Assembly: GCF_000687715.1 (NCBI RefSeq)
Contig: NZ_JHXD01000023.1
Span: forward strand, 1-51,271
Origin: Xylanibacter ruminicola Ga6B6
GTDB taxonomy: Bacteria; Bacteroidota; Bacteroidia; Bacteroidales; Bacteroidaceae
Length of the DNA stretch: 51,271 nucleotides
Direction of reading: 5' to 3'
This document shows, in pieces, positions 32,331 to 41,500 of the stretch. Made by a program: the position numbers and the translations under genes. How positions within the stretch are numbered: the first letter of the stretch is position 1; every line of letters begins with the position of its first letter. The notes below the pieces were generated by a model. That model did no database searches, was not told the origin of the DNA, and was given only the letters and a program-made list of their open reading frames with translations.

Positions 32331-33710
32331 ATGAAGAAACTCATGATATGCATGTCTGCAGCTTTGATGCTGACAAGCTGCGGACTCTATAATAAATACG
32401 AGCGCCCCGAGGTGGACACCAAGGGATTGATTCGCGACACTCAGTCGCTGACCGATACTTTGGCTGTACAGGATACCACCACCTTTGGCAATATGCCTTG
32501 GCGCTCGGTATTCACCGATCCACAGTTGCAGGCACTCATCCAGCAAGGTCTCGATAACAATCCCGACCTGCTGAATGCCGCCCTCAACGTGCAGATGGTT
32601 AACGAGGCACTCAAGGTGGCCAAGCTGGCCTTCCTGCCCTCAGTAGCAGTAAGTCCACAGGGTTCACTCACCTCGTTCGATGGTGCTGCAGCTACCAAGT
32701 CGTACTCACTGCCCATCTCGGCCAGCTGGAATGTCGATCTGTTCGGCAATCTGCTCAGTGCTAAGCGCTCGGCCCAGATGCAGCTCATCGCTACTAAGGA
32801 TTACCAGACGGTAGTAAAGACCAACGTCATCTCTACCATCGCCAACCTGTATTACACCCTGCTCATGATCGATCGCCAGATGGAGATTGTTACCGATATG
32901 GAGCAGCTCACCAAGGAGACTTGGGAGAAGATGCAGTTTATGCACGAGAACCGCGCAGGCTATCGCTCTACAGCCGTTCAGAGTGCCGAGGCTGCCTACT
33001 ATCAGGTACAGAGTCAGCGTGTAGATCTGGAGCGCCAGCTGCGTGAGACCGAGAATTCGCTCTCGCTGTTGCTGGGTCAGCCTGGTCAGGCCATCGCCCG
33101 TGGCAAGTTCGCTGGTCAGTCGCTGCCAACCGACCTCTCGACAGGTGTAGGTATCCAGATGCTGGCTAACCGTGCCGATGTGCACCAGTATGAGATGTCG
33201 CTTGCTCAGTGCTTCTACGATGTGGAGACGGCCCGTAGCCGTTTCTATCCCAGCATTAGCATCACTGGTACAGCAGCCTTTACCAACAATAGTGGTACAA
33301 TCAATCCAGGTAAGTGGTTGCTCTCGGCTGTTGGCTCGCTCACTCAGCCCATCTTCCAGCACGGACAGATTGTGGCAGGTCTTAAGGTGGCCAAGATGCA
33401 GTACGAGCAGGCTTACAACAAGTGGCAGAACGCTATCTACAAGGCAGGTAACGAGGTGTCGAATGCCCTCGTAGCCTACAACTCTTACAGTCAGAAGGCC
33501 GAGCTCGATGGCAAGCGTGTAGAGGTTCTCAAGAAGAATGTCGAGGACACCAAACGTTTGATGGAGTCGTCAAGCAACACCACCTATCTCGAGGTGATTA
33601 CCGCTCAGAGCAATCTGCTGAATGCCGAGATTAGCGAGGTTACCGACCAGCTCTCAAAAATGCAGGCTGTAGTAAGCCTCTATCAGGCCCTCGGTGGCGG
33701 CGCCAATTAA
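32331..33710 (+). CDS. TolC/OprM-like outer-membrane efflux channel lipoprotein
   Basis: The third part of the RND system, a 459-residue lipoprotein (lipobox LTSC, cysteine 17, followed by GLYNKYERPEV). Two outer-membrane efflux domains follow each other: ~60-240 ('DPQLQALIQQGLDNNPDLLNA', 'SWNVDLFGNLLSAKRSAQMQL') and ~260-455 ('RADVHQYEMSLAQCFYDVETARSRFYPSI', 'QAYNKWQNAIYKAGNEVSNAL'). The ATG at 32331 is chosen because it gives the signal peptide; the open frame upstream lies in the pump gene. It is followed by a heptad element and then the LpxA-like gene. Confidence 0.95.
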   Translation: MKKLMICMSAALMLTSCGLYNKYERPEVDTKGLIRDTQSLTDTLAVQDTTTFGNMPWRSVFTDPQLQALIQQGLDNNPDLLNAALNVQMVNEALKVAKLAFLPSVAVSPQGSLTSFDGAAATKSYSLPISASWNVDLFGNLLSAKRSAQMQLIATKDYQTVVKTNVISTIANLYYTLLMIDRQMEIVTDMEQLTKETWEKMQFMHENRAGYRSTAVQSAEAAYYQVQSQRVDLERQLRETENSLSLLLGQPGQAIARGKFAGQSLPTDLSTGVGIQMLANRADVHQYEMSLAQCFYDVETARSRFYPSISITGTAAFTNNSGTINPGKWLLSAVGSLTQPIFQHGQIVAGLKVAKMQYEQAYNKWQNAIYKAGNEVSNALVAYNSYSQKAELDGKRVEVLKKNVEDTKRLMESSSNTTYLEVITAQSNLLNAEISEVTDQLSKMQAVVSLYQALGGGAN

Positions 33711-33711
33711 T

Positions 33712-33739
33712 AGTGAATAACGATTAACGAATAGTGAAT
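33712..33739 (+). repeat. 28-bp heptad element (AGTGAAT type), copy 5
   Basis: Units AGTGAAT, AACGATT, AACGAAT and AGTGAAT. The two middle units carry AACG where other copies have AGTG. It fills 28 of the 33 bp between the channel stop codon (33710) and the LpxA-like start (33744), in the sense direction. Confidence 0.85.
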
Positions 33740-33743
33740 AGTT

Positions 33744-34523
33744 ATGGCAAGTGAAATAAGTCCAAAAGCCGAGATTAGCCCAAAGGCCAAGATTGGCGAC
33801 AACTGTAAGATATTCCCCTTTGTGTATATCGAGGACGATGTGGTGATTGGTGACAACTGTATCATCTTCCCCTTCGTTAGCATCTGCGACGGCTCGCGCA
33901 TCGGTAAGAACAATAAAATCCATCAGGGCTCGGTGATTGCTGCCCTGCCACAGGATTTTAACTTCCGTGGTGCCAAGTCGTATGTTGAGATAGGCGATAA
34001 CAATGTCATCCGCGAGAACGTGGTTATCAACCGCGGTACCAACAAGGATGGTGTTACCAAGATTGGTAATCACAACTTCCTGCTCGAGGGTACCCACATC
34101 AGCCACGATACCGTGGTGGGCGATAACTGCGTGTTTGGCTATGGTACTAAGATAGCAGGCGACTGCGAGATTGGTAACGGTGTTATCTTCTCGTCGGGTG
34201 CCATCCAGAATGCCAACACCCGTGCTGGCGACCTCTCGCTCATCCAGGCTGGTTGCACCTTCTCTCACGATGTGCCTCCTTACGTAATTGCCGGTGGTTC
34301 GCCCATGGAATATGGCGGTCCTAACACCACTGTGATGAACTACGCCGAGATCGACCCAAAGGTTCAGAAGCATATTGCCAATGCCTACCGTTTGTTGTTC
34401 CATGGTAAGACGAGTGTGTTCGATGTGATTAATCAGATTAAGGAACAGGTGCCCGACGGTCCCGAAATCCGCAATATCATCACATTCCTCGAGAATACCA
34501 AACGCGGTATCATGTGTAAATAA
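33744..34523 (+). CDS. lpxA: LpxA-like UDP-GlcNAc O-acyltransferase
   Basis: LpxA adds a 3-hydroxyacyl chain to UDP-GlcNAc, the first step of lipid A synthesis. The 259-residue protein is a left-handed beta-helix with hexapeptide repeats from residue 3 ('ISPKAKIGDNCKIFPFVYIEDDVVIGDNC'), the catalytic histidine region 'LLEGTHISHDTVVGDNCVFG' (H-x-x-H-D as in LpxA) and a helical C-terminus ('AEIDPKVQKHIANAYRLLFHG'). The loop after the active site and the 'VIAGGSPMEYGG' segment differ from the standard Bacteroidota LpxA as I recall it, and it lies downstream of an RND operon rather than lpxD/lpxC. It may be a second, divergent acyltransferase. Confidence 0.85.
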   Translation: MASEISPKAEISPKAKIGDNCKIFPFVYIEDDVVIGDNCIIFPFVSICDGSRIGKNNKIHQGSVIAALPQDFNFRGAKSYVEIGDNNVIRENVVINRGTNKDGVTKIGNHNFLLEGTHISHDTVVGDNCVFGYGTKIAGDCEIGNGVIFSSGAIQNANTRAGDLSLIQAGCTFSHDVPPYVIAGGSPMEYGGPNTTVMNYAEIDPKVQKHIANAYRLLFHGKTSVFDVINQIKEQVPDGPEIRNIITFLENTKRGIMCK

Positions 34524-34539
34524 ACAATCCAAATAAATT

Positions 34540-34574
34540 GAGGGTGTGTCAGCGTTCTGACACACCCTCTTTTT
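34540..34574 (+). terminator. Terminator of the efflux-lpxA operon
   Basis: GAGGGTGTGTCAG (34540-34552) pairs perfectly with CTGACACACCCTC (34557-34569), with a 4-nt loop and a T-run (34570-34574). Confidence 0.92.
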
Positions 34575-34685
34575 AACTAACCAATTATCAATTACGTACC
34601 AAAAATGAATCTGGCGGCAAAGGTATACATATTGTGCTTAATATCATTGCTAAATCGTGTTGAATCATTTTAAAAAATTGAAAGG

Positions 34686-35555
34686 CTAATATTTTATGAG
34701 CATTTGGTTCATCATGATCCGGTATTCATTAGGAGTAATTCCCTTTCGTTTTTTAAACATTCGGATGAAGTTCGATAGATTGTTGAAGCCGCTTGAATAG
34801 CATATCTCGGCTACATTATTACTGGTTTCGGCTAGTAACTTACAAGCAATGGCTATTCTTTGGTTGTTAAGGTAGTCAATAAAAGTGCCTCCTGTTTTCT
34901 TTTTGAAGAAATGACTGAAAGCAGATTCCGACATGCCAACCAATGATGCAACTTCGGATAGTGATATCGCATCGTAGTGTTTCTTCTCCATATAATCGCA
35001 TACTTTGGCAATTCGTCGGCTCTTCGAGGTTGTCAATACAGCTGATGCATTGTATTGATTGCTAGTGAGTACGGAATAGTCAGCACAGGCTAGATCATAG
35101 AGAATCGAGAAAAACTCAAGTACCGATTGAAAGCCTTTTGTTTGTGTCAGATGAATGATTTTGTCTCTTATTGCTTCTGTTGACTTCTTGGAAAAATACA
35201 ATCCATGTTGAGCATCGGATAGTAATTGTTTGATTGGTGCAAATAGACGTTTTTTCATAATAGGAAAGTCATTGAGCCCTTCAGTAAATTGTATTGTAAT
35301 AACATGGTTACCCTCTACTACCTCACCCCTCCAGGCGTGGAGAACATTAGGACCTGTCATTACCAGATCTAATTCATCAAACTGACGCACCGAATCGCCA
35401 ACTACTCGCTCCCCGTGCGTGTTCATTACTAAATTAATCTCATATTCAGAATGGTAATGTACAGGATAGTCAAACTTTGCATTGGGGTGATTTAGTACCA
35501 CAAATAAGTCTTCATCTGCGATTGGGATAATCTCTTTTTGAAAGTCTTTGAGCAT
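34686..35555 (-). CDS. AraC-family regulator of the mannan locus (probable)
   Basis: The ~289-residue regulator has an N-terminal cupin sensing domain (~15-130, 'FDYPVHYHSEYEINLVMNTHGERVVGD', histidines of the cupin core) and a C-terminal AraC double helix-turn-helix (~190-285, 'ISLSEVASLVGMSESAFSHFFKKKTGGTFIDYLNNQRIA', 'NVAEICYSSGFNNLSNFIRMFKKRKGITPNEYR'). It is divergent from the symporter-GH130 genes and probably activates them when mannose-containing sugars are present. The ATG at 35555 is preferred over a longer frame to 35609, which overlaps the promoter. Many mannan loci instead use a hybrid two-component system. Confidence 0.92.
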   Translation of the reverse strand: MLKDFQKEIIPIADEDLFVVLNHPNAKFDYPVHYHSEYEINLVMNTHGERVVGDSVRQFDELDLVMTGPNVLHAWRGEVVEGNHVITIQFTEGLNDFPIMKKRLFAPIKQLLSDAQHGLYFSKKSTEAIRDKIIHLTQTKGFQSVLEFFSILYDLACADYSVLTSNQYNASAVLTTSKSRRIAKVCDYMEKKHYDAISLSEVASLVGMSESAFSHFFKKKTGGTFIDYLNNQRIAIACKLLAETSNNVAEICYSSGFNNLSNFIRMFKKRKGITPNEYRIMMNQMLIKY

Positions 35556-35583
35556 AGAGTAATAGTTTTTTGATTTTCTGCTG

Positions 35584-35613
35584 CAAAAATATGAATTATT
35601 TGTGAACAAACAA
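35584..35613 (-). promoter_or_regulatory. Promoter of the AraC-type regulator
   Basis: Minus-strand -7 box TATTTTTG (35584-35591) with TTG (35611-35613) 19 bp upstream. The start codon at 35555 lies 28 bp from the box. Confidence 0.5.
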
Positions 35614-35677
35614 TGAATAGTTCAAAAAAGTATAATCATTGAGCGGAATTTGATATCAAGAATTGCAAATTAATAGA

Positions 35678-35685
35678 TAATTTTG
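35678..35685 (+). promoter_or_regulatory. -7 box of the symporter-GH130 genes
   Basis: TAATTTTG 37 bp before the start codon. The nearest TTTG (35649-35652) is 25 bp upstream, farther than usual, in line with dependence on an activator such as the divergent AraC protein. Confidence 0.5.
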
Positions 35686-35722
35686 CACCCAGAAACATCA
35701 AATAAATATAGTTTGCCATAAT

Positions 35723-37300
35723 ATGGAGCATTTTACTATCAGTTGGGTTGATATCACTATCGTTATCGCTTATATGTCGGTGATTGTGTGGTGGGGACTG
35801 AAAAACGGAAAGAGCAGTGATTCTCAATCCTATTTTCTAGGTGGTCGCGGTATGTCTTGGTGGATGGTAGGTTTGTCGCTATTTGCTGCAAGCATATCAA
35901 GTACAACATTGATTGGTCAGTCGGGCGATTCATATGCTACAGGTCTGGCAGTGTTCAATTATAACCTTACAGGCGTATTGGTGATGGTCTTCTTCGCCAT
36001 ATTCTTGCTGCCATTGTATCTCAAATCGCATATTTTTACCATACCAGAGTTTCTTGAAAAACGTTTTGATAGTCGCTCTCGTTATTATTTTTCTGGTATT
36101 TGTATCATAGGTAACATATTTCTTGATGCCGCAGGTGCACTTTATGCTGCTGCTTTGATTATTAAACTGGTTTATCCCGAGGCCGACATGCAGACTCTTG
36201 TCATTGTCTTTGCCTTGATATGTGCCTCGTATACCATTCCTGGCGGTTTGTCTTCGGCAATTAATGCCGAACTGATTCAGGCTATTATTCTGATTTTAGG
36301 TTCAATTGTACTAACTGTCATCTGTTTTGAAAGGGGAGGGGATTATTTCCTGGATTTGTATGAAAACCATGATATAATGGCCAAGTTGATTCGTCCTGTT
36401 GATGACATTTCTACGCCATGGCCTGGTCTCATTGTTGGTATGCCTATTCTTGGATTGTATTTCTGGGCCAACAACCAAACGCTGGTACAACGTGTGTTGA
36501 GTTCAAAGAGCATTGATCAAGGGCGTAAAGGCGTGCTTCTGGCAGGTTTCTTTACTTTGATAACGCTATTTATTATAGCCATTCCTGGCTTGATAGCTCG
36601 AGATTTATTCCCTGGTTTGGAATCACCTGATATGGTTTATCCTAATATGGTTTTAAAGTTGGCACCAGCAGGTCTTCTTGGCGTGATGCTTGCTGCGTTA
36701 CTATCTGCTCTTACATCAACATTGAGTGCCATCTTTAATTCTGCATCAACGTTGTTTACGATGGACTTTTACGCTAAATTTGTTCCCCATGCATCATCTA
36801 AGCAGTTGGTTGTGGTAGGCAAGATTGTTTCGTGCGTTATCATGGTGATTGCTGCTATTTGGGCTCCGCAGATAGGTAAATTCGGGTCGTTGCTGAAGTA
36901 CTATCAGGAAATGCTTTCGTATATTGCACCGCCTATAGTGGCAACATTCCTGCTCGGTGTTTTTTGTAAACGCATTAATGGCTCAGGTGCTTTTATCGGC
37001 TTGCTTTTTGGTTTGGGAATGGCTGTCGTGATGCTGTTCTATAAAACTGAGATATTCGGGCATCTTCACTTCCTGTTGATTGTTCCTTTCTTATTTGTAG
37101 CCAGTGCTGTTGTTACGTATGTTGCTAGTCTGTGCTTTGTCAAGCCATATACAAGTAAGTTGCAGGATACCACGTTCTCAATGCATGATTTCAGATTTGA
37201 GTTAGCTACAGCTTATACTAAACCTTGGTATGATAATTATTTCAATGCAGCTTTGATTCTGGTGGTGTGTTGTTTTGTTGTATTGTATGTTTTTGCATAA
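35723..37300 (+). CDS. Sodium:solute symporter (SSS family), sugar type
   Basis: The 525-residue inner-membrane protein has about thirteen to fourteen hydrophobic helices. It starts with 'VDITIVIAYMSVIVWWGLKNGK', then 'SYFLGGRGMSWWMVGLSLFAASISSTTLIGQSGD' (SSS motif including the Na+-site region), 'ASYTIPGGLSSAINAELIQ' and 'MLAALLSALTSTLSAIFNSASTLFTMDFY'. Genes of this type next to GH130 phosphorylases in Bacteroidota import mannobiose or mannosylglucose with sodium. It is divergent from the AraC regulator and 27 bp before the GH130 gene. Confidence 0.92.
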   Translation: MEHFTISWVDITIVIAYMSVIVWWGLKNGKSSDSQSYFLGGRGMSWWMVGLSLFAASISSTTLIGQSGDSYATGLAVFNYNLTGVLVMVFFAIFLLPLYLKSHIFTIPEFLEKRFDSRSRYYFSGICIIGNIFLDAAGALYAAALIIKLVYPEADMQTLVIVFALICASYTIPGGLSSAINAELIQAIILILGSIVLTVICFERGGDYFLDLYENHDIMAKLIRPVDDISTPWPGLIVGMPILGLYFWANNQTLVQRVLSSKSIDQGRKGVLLAGFFTLITLFIIAIPGLIARDLFPGLESPDMVYPNMVLKLAPAGLLGVMLAALLSALTSTLSAIFNSASTLFTMDFYAKFVPHASSKQLVVVGKIVSCVIMVIAAIWAPQIGKFGSLLKYYQEMLSYIAPPIVATFLLGVFCKRINGSGAFIGLLFGLGMAVVMLFYKTEIFGHLHFLLIVPFLFVASAVVTYVASLCFVKPYTSKLQDTTFSMHDFRFELATAYTKPWYDNYFNAALILVVCCFVVLYVFA

Positions 37301-37327
37301 ATGACATATTAATAAAGTAATATAAAA

Positions 37328-38359
37328 ATGAAACTGATTAAATCAAGTGAGAATCCCATACTAACTCCCAATCCTATTAACGAGTGGGAGTCTCTGATTA
37401 CCTGTAATCCCGGTGTTATCTACGATAAAGGTATATTCTATATGCTGTATCGTGCGGCAGGAAACGATAAAGAACATGTTATCCGTTTTGGGTTAGCTAC
37501 AAGTAAGGACGGTGTTCATTTTGAACGTTCATCTAAAGAGTTTGCGTTTGGACCAAGTATTGATGGATATGACAGTGGTTGCATTGAAGATCCTCGCATC
37601 GTGAAGTTCGACGATGATTTTTATATCACCTATGCTTATCGCCCTTATGCACCAGGCCAATATTGGACGTTTGCGCACGATGTTGTATTATTGCCCGAGT
37701 GTGGTGATCATGCTCCGTTGGCCATTAAACAGAATCTGGGAAATACAGCGTTGGCTGTTACTAAGGATTTCGTGAATTTTAAGCGTTTAGGCCGCTTGAC
37801 CTCACCTGTTCTCGACGATCGTGATGTTATCTTGTTCCCAGAGCAGGTGGGTGGTAAGTATGTGATGTTGCATCGCCCTAAACAGTATGTTGGCGATGAG
37901 TATGGTGTAAAGTATCCGTCGGTTTGGATAAAGTTCTCTGACGACTTGCTTGATTGGGAATCCAAAGAAAGCCACCTGCTGATGACTGGTATCGAGGGTA
38001 CTTGGGAAGAGAAAATCGGAGGCAGCACACCGCCTATCCGTACTGAGGCTGGATGGTTAATGCTTTACCATGGTGTTGAACATGGTGGATGTGGCTTTTA
38101 CCGAGTGGGGGCTGTTCTGCTTGATATTGATAATCCACTGAAGATGATTGCCCGTACACCTCAGCCTATTCTTGAACCTGAGTTAGACTACGAACTCAAT
38201 GGTATGTATCATGGCTGTGTTTTTCCCACGGGAAATGTGGTTGTTGACGACACGTTATATGTTTATTATGGTGCTGCTGATATGAATATCGGTTTGGCCA
38301 CATGCCCCTTAAACGACCTGATTAACTATTTAAAATCTGATACCTGTAAGTTTGTCTGA
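37328..38359 (+). CDS. GH130 beta-mannoside phosphorylase
   Basis: GH130 enzymes cleave beta-mannosides with phosphate to give mannose 1-phosphate. The 343-residue cytoplasmic protein (no signal) is a five-bladed propeller with 'ENPILTPNPINEWESLITCNPGVIYDKG', the catalytic aspartate in 'DSGCIEDPRIVKFDDDFYITYAY', and phosphate-contact residues in 'VMLHRPKQY' and 'MLYHGVEHGG'. Length fits shorter members such as mannooligosaccharide phosphorylase rather than the ~390-residue mannosylglucose type, but the subfamily cannot be fixed. A cellobiose/mannobiose 2-epimerase, often its partner, is not in the window. Confidence 0.92.
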   Translation: MKLIKSSENPILTPNPINEWESLITCNPGVIYDKGIFYMLYRAAGNDKEHVIRFGLATSKDGVHFERSSKEFAFGPSIDGYDSGCIEDPRIVKFDDDFYITYAYRPYAPGQYWTFAHDVVLLPECGDHAPLAIKQNLGNTALAVTKDFVNFKRLGRLTSPVLDDRDVILFPEQVGGKYVMLHRPKQYVGDEYGVKYPSVWIKFSDDLLDWESKESHLLMTGIEGTWEEKIGGSTPPIRTEAGWLMLYHGVEHGGCGFYRVGAVLLDIDNPLKMIARTPQPILEPELDYELNGMYHGCVFPTGNVVVDDTLYVYYGAADMNIGLATCPLNDLINYLKSDTCKFV

Positions 38360-38443
38360 CCTAAAGAAATGTTAAATCGTTAGGTGTTCAAAATAGTATA
38401 GCCTTAGGACATTTATTATAATCAATAATTGCAAAGATATCTC

Positions 38444-38451
38444 TACCTTTG
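38444..38451 (+). promoter_or_regulatory. -7 box before the mannan-locus susC
   Basis: TACCTTTG, about 80 bp before the chosen start. It shows that susC has its own start of transcription apart from symporter-GH130. A clear -33 element is missing. Confidence 0.6.
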
Positions 38452-38529
38452 CAGCGTGAAAGTTTGCTGATTCAAATCCCGGGTGAAGAAGCACTTGAGC
38501 ATATAAACAACATCTATAATGAATTAAAA

Positions 38530-41500
38530 ATGAAAAGGATTAAGAACCTGAATTTTATGGCAGTTGTGTCGAAATTGGTACTGACTGTCTGTCTCATTTA
38601 TTGCTCGAATGCAATCTATGCACAGTCGCCTGAGACCATCGATGTGTCTGGGCGTGTGAAGGATACCTCTGGTGCTCCACTGATAGGTGTCACCATACAA
38701 TGTGAAGGAAAATCTACTGGTACTATTAGCGATTTGGATGGCTTTTATAAAATAAATAAGGTACGTAAAGGTTCCATTCTGCGTTTCTCGTATGTAGGAA
38801 TGGCTGATAAAACGGTAGTTGTTGGTAGTGATAGGACCATCGATGTAATGATGGAGGATGATAGCCAGGTGTTAGATCAAGTGGTTGTTATCGGTTACGG
38901 TAGTGTGAAGAAAAGTGATCTGACAGGTTCTGTAGCAACAGTAAAGATGGATAAGTTGCAGGAAATACCTGCCAATTCTGTTGAGAGTTTGCTGCAGGGA
39001 CGTGCTGCAGGTTTACAGGTGGTTAATTCGTCACAAGATCCAGGTGCATCATCCACGGTTCGTATCCGTGGTGGTAGTTCGTTAAATGGCTCTAATGCTC
39101 CTCTTGTGGTTGTTGATGGGTTTCCTTTAGGCGATGCTGGCGATCTGAAACAGATAAACCCTGCCGATATCGTTAATATCGAAGTGCTTAAAGATGCATC
39201 GGCCAGTGCTATATATGGATCGCGTGGTGCTAATGGTGTTATTATGGTTACCACTAAGCGTGCTAAAACAGGAACTACCAATATCACCGTACGTCAGCAG
39301 CTCACCTTGTCGGAGTTTAGTGGAAAACTCGATGTTTGGCGCGACCCGGTGTTGATGGCTACTCTTAACAATGAATCGCGTATTAATGGCAATCTGGAAC
39401 CCATGTATGTGGGTAAAATAAACTCTGCAGGCATCTATTATCCTAGTATCAATGAATTGATGACAACGTGGACTACGCGTACTGACTGGTCTGATCTGGT
39501 CTTCCGCGACCATCCTATCTCTAATAATACCACGGCTACCATTTCAAGTTCTAACGATAGAACCATGTTCAATCTTAGTGCAAATTACTTTACCGACCAG
39601 GGCATGTACATTAAGGACTCATATAAAAAAGGTGGCTACAATCTGAGTGTTGACCATAACGTGTTCGATAACTTCAAAATCCGTTTTTCTAATATTTTGA
39701 GTGCAGGTTGGCGTAACACAAATAATGGCTTGGCATTCTGGCGAAATCCTATTTATCCTGTGTATAATGAGGATGGATCGTATTACCTGCTGAATGCCAG
39801 CGACTATAGTCATCCTATTGCCATTTCTGACAATCAGGTAAACAAGTCGCAGACCATCGATGTGATTTCCTCATTGGCCTTTGAATGGCAGCCTCTTCCA
39901 GAACTTAAAATTACCGAACAGTTGAATTACAAATTCGGAAAGTCTACTAGCGATGCTTATTATCCTAAGACCTACACCGAAGCAGGAACTATGAATAATG
40001 GTCAGGCAGTGATGTCTAATTGGGGAGGAACCAATCTGGTATCCGAGACTTTTGCCAACTTCCAGAAAGACTTTGGTCGCCATGCTCTTGGCGTCATGGC
40101 AGGTTTCTCATGGGAGTATTACCATAGCCGTAGTTCAAGTCTTACAGCTCGTGATTTTGTAAACGAGGCATTAAGATATGAAAATATGGGAGCTGGTAGC
40201 CCTGAGAAGAATGTTGTGTCTAACGGTCTGTCTACCAATACGTTATTGTCGGGAATGTTTCGTGCAAACTATACCTATGCCGATCGTTATCTGCTTACTT
40301 TGACAGCACGTGCCGATGGCTCTTCAAAATTTGGTGATAATAATAAATGGGCATTCTTCCCCTCTGGTGCCATCAGCTGGAAAGCCCAGGAAGAGGAGTT
40401 TATCAAGAACCTTCATTTGTTTGATGAACTGAAGTTCCGTCTTAGTTATGGTGTTTCTGGTAATCAGGGTATCAGCCCTTATCAAACACTGAGCCGATAT
40501 GGTACCGATATGTATTACAACGATGGTACATGGGTAACCACGATAGGTCCTGGTTATGTATCAGGTTGGACTGGTCCTGGTTATATTTATCGCGTATGGA
40601 GTGGTATTCCTAATCCAAGCCTGAAGTGGGAGACAACATCTCAGACCGACTTTGGTATTGATATGGCTTTCTTTAACCGTCGTCTTCGTGTCTCTCTTGA
40701 TGTCTACGATAAGCAAACGCGTGATTTGCTCCGTCAGCGAAACCTGCCGCTGTCTTCAAGCTACGATAAGATGTGGGTTAATGATGGAAAAATACAGAAT
40801 CGCGGTTTCGAAGTCACTGTCGAGGGTAATATCATCAGTACACATGATATGAGCTTGTCAGGTACTCTTATCTATTCCATGAATCGTAATAAGGTAAAAA
40901 GTCTGGGAAATACTCTGGAGTCGGGCTTGATTACCGACGAACTCACAGGTATGCTCTTTGAGTATTCGGGCAACAGTCTGGAACAGTATCGCGATTATAC
41001 CAATATCTTGGCCATTGGTCAGCCTGTATATGCATTCTATGGCTATAAGGTTGATGGCATAGTACAGACATTGAATGAGGGTATTGACGCTGGTCTTGCC
41101 GGCGAGTATGCACAGCCAGGTGAGTTTAAGTATGTTGACTTGAATGGTGACGGACAGATTTCCGAAGCTGATAAATGTGTGATTGGCGATCCTAATCCGG
41201 ATTTTACGGCCAGTTTGGCACTTAATTTCACTTACAAGCATCTGGATGCAAGCATCTTCTTAAATGGTGTGTTCGGACAGGACGTCCTGAATACCCAGAA
41301 GTTTGGCACTTCAAGCAATTCTCCATTGCGTTGGACACCCGACAACCCCACCAATGATTATCCTCGTTTGCGTGAAGGCCGTCAGACTAAGATATCTGAT
41401 TGGTGGTTAGAAGATGGTTCGTTTGTACGTATTCAGAATGCCAGTGTGGGTTATACGTTCAATATGCCTCAACGCAGTTTCCTTGAAAAGGCACGCCTTT

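Noticed and set aside
38449..38529. N-terminal extension of the mannan SusC from a TTG
   Set aside because: It starts inside the -7 box and delays the signal peptide by 27 residues.
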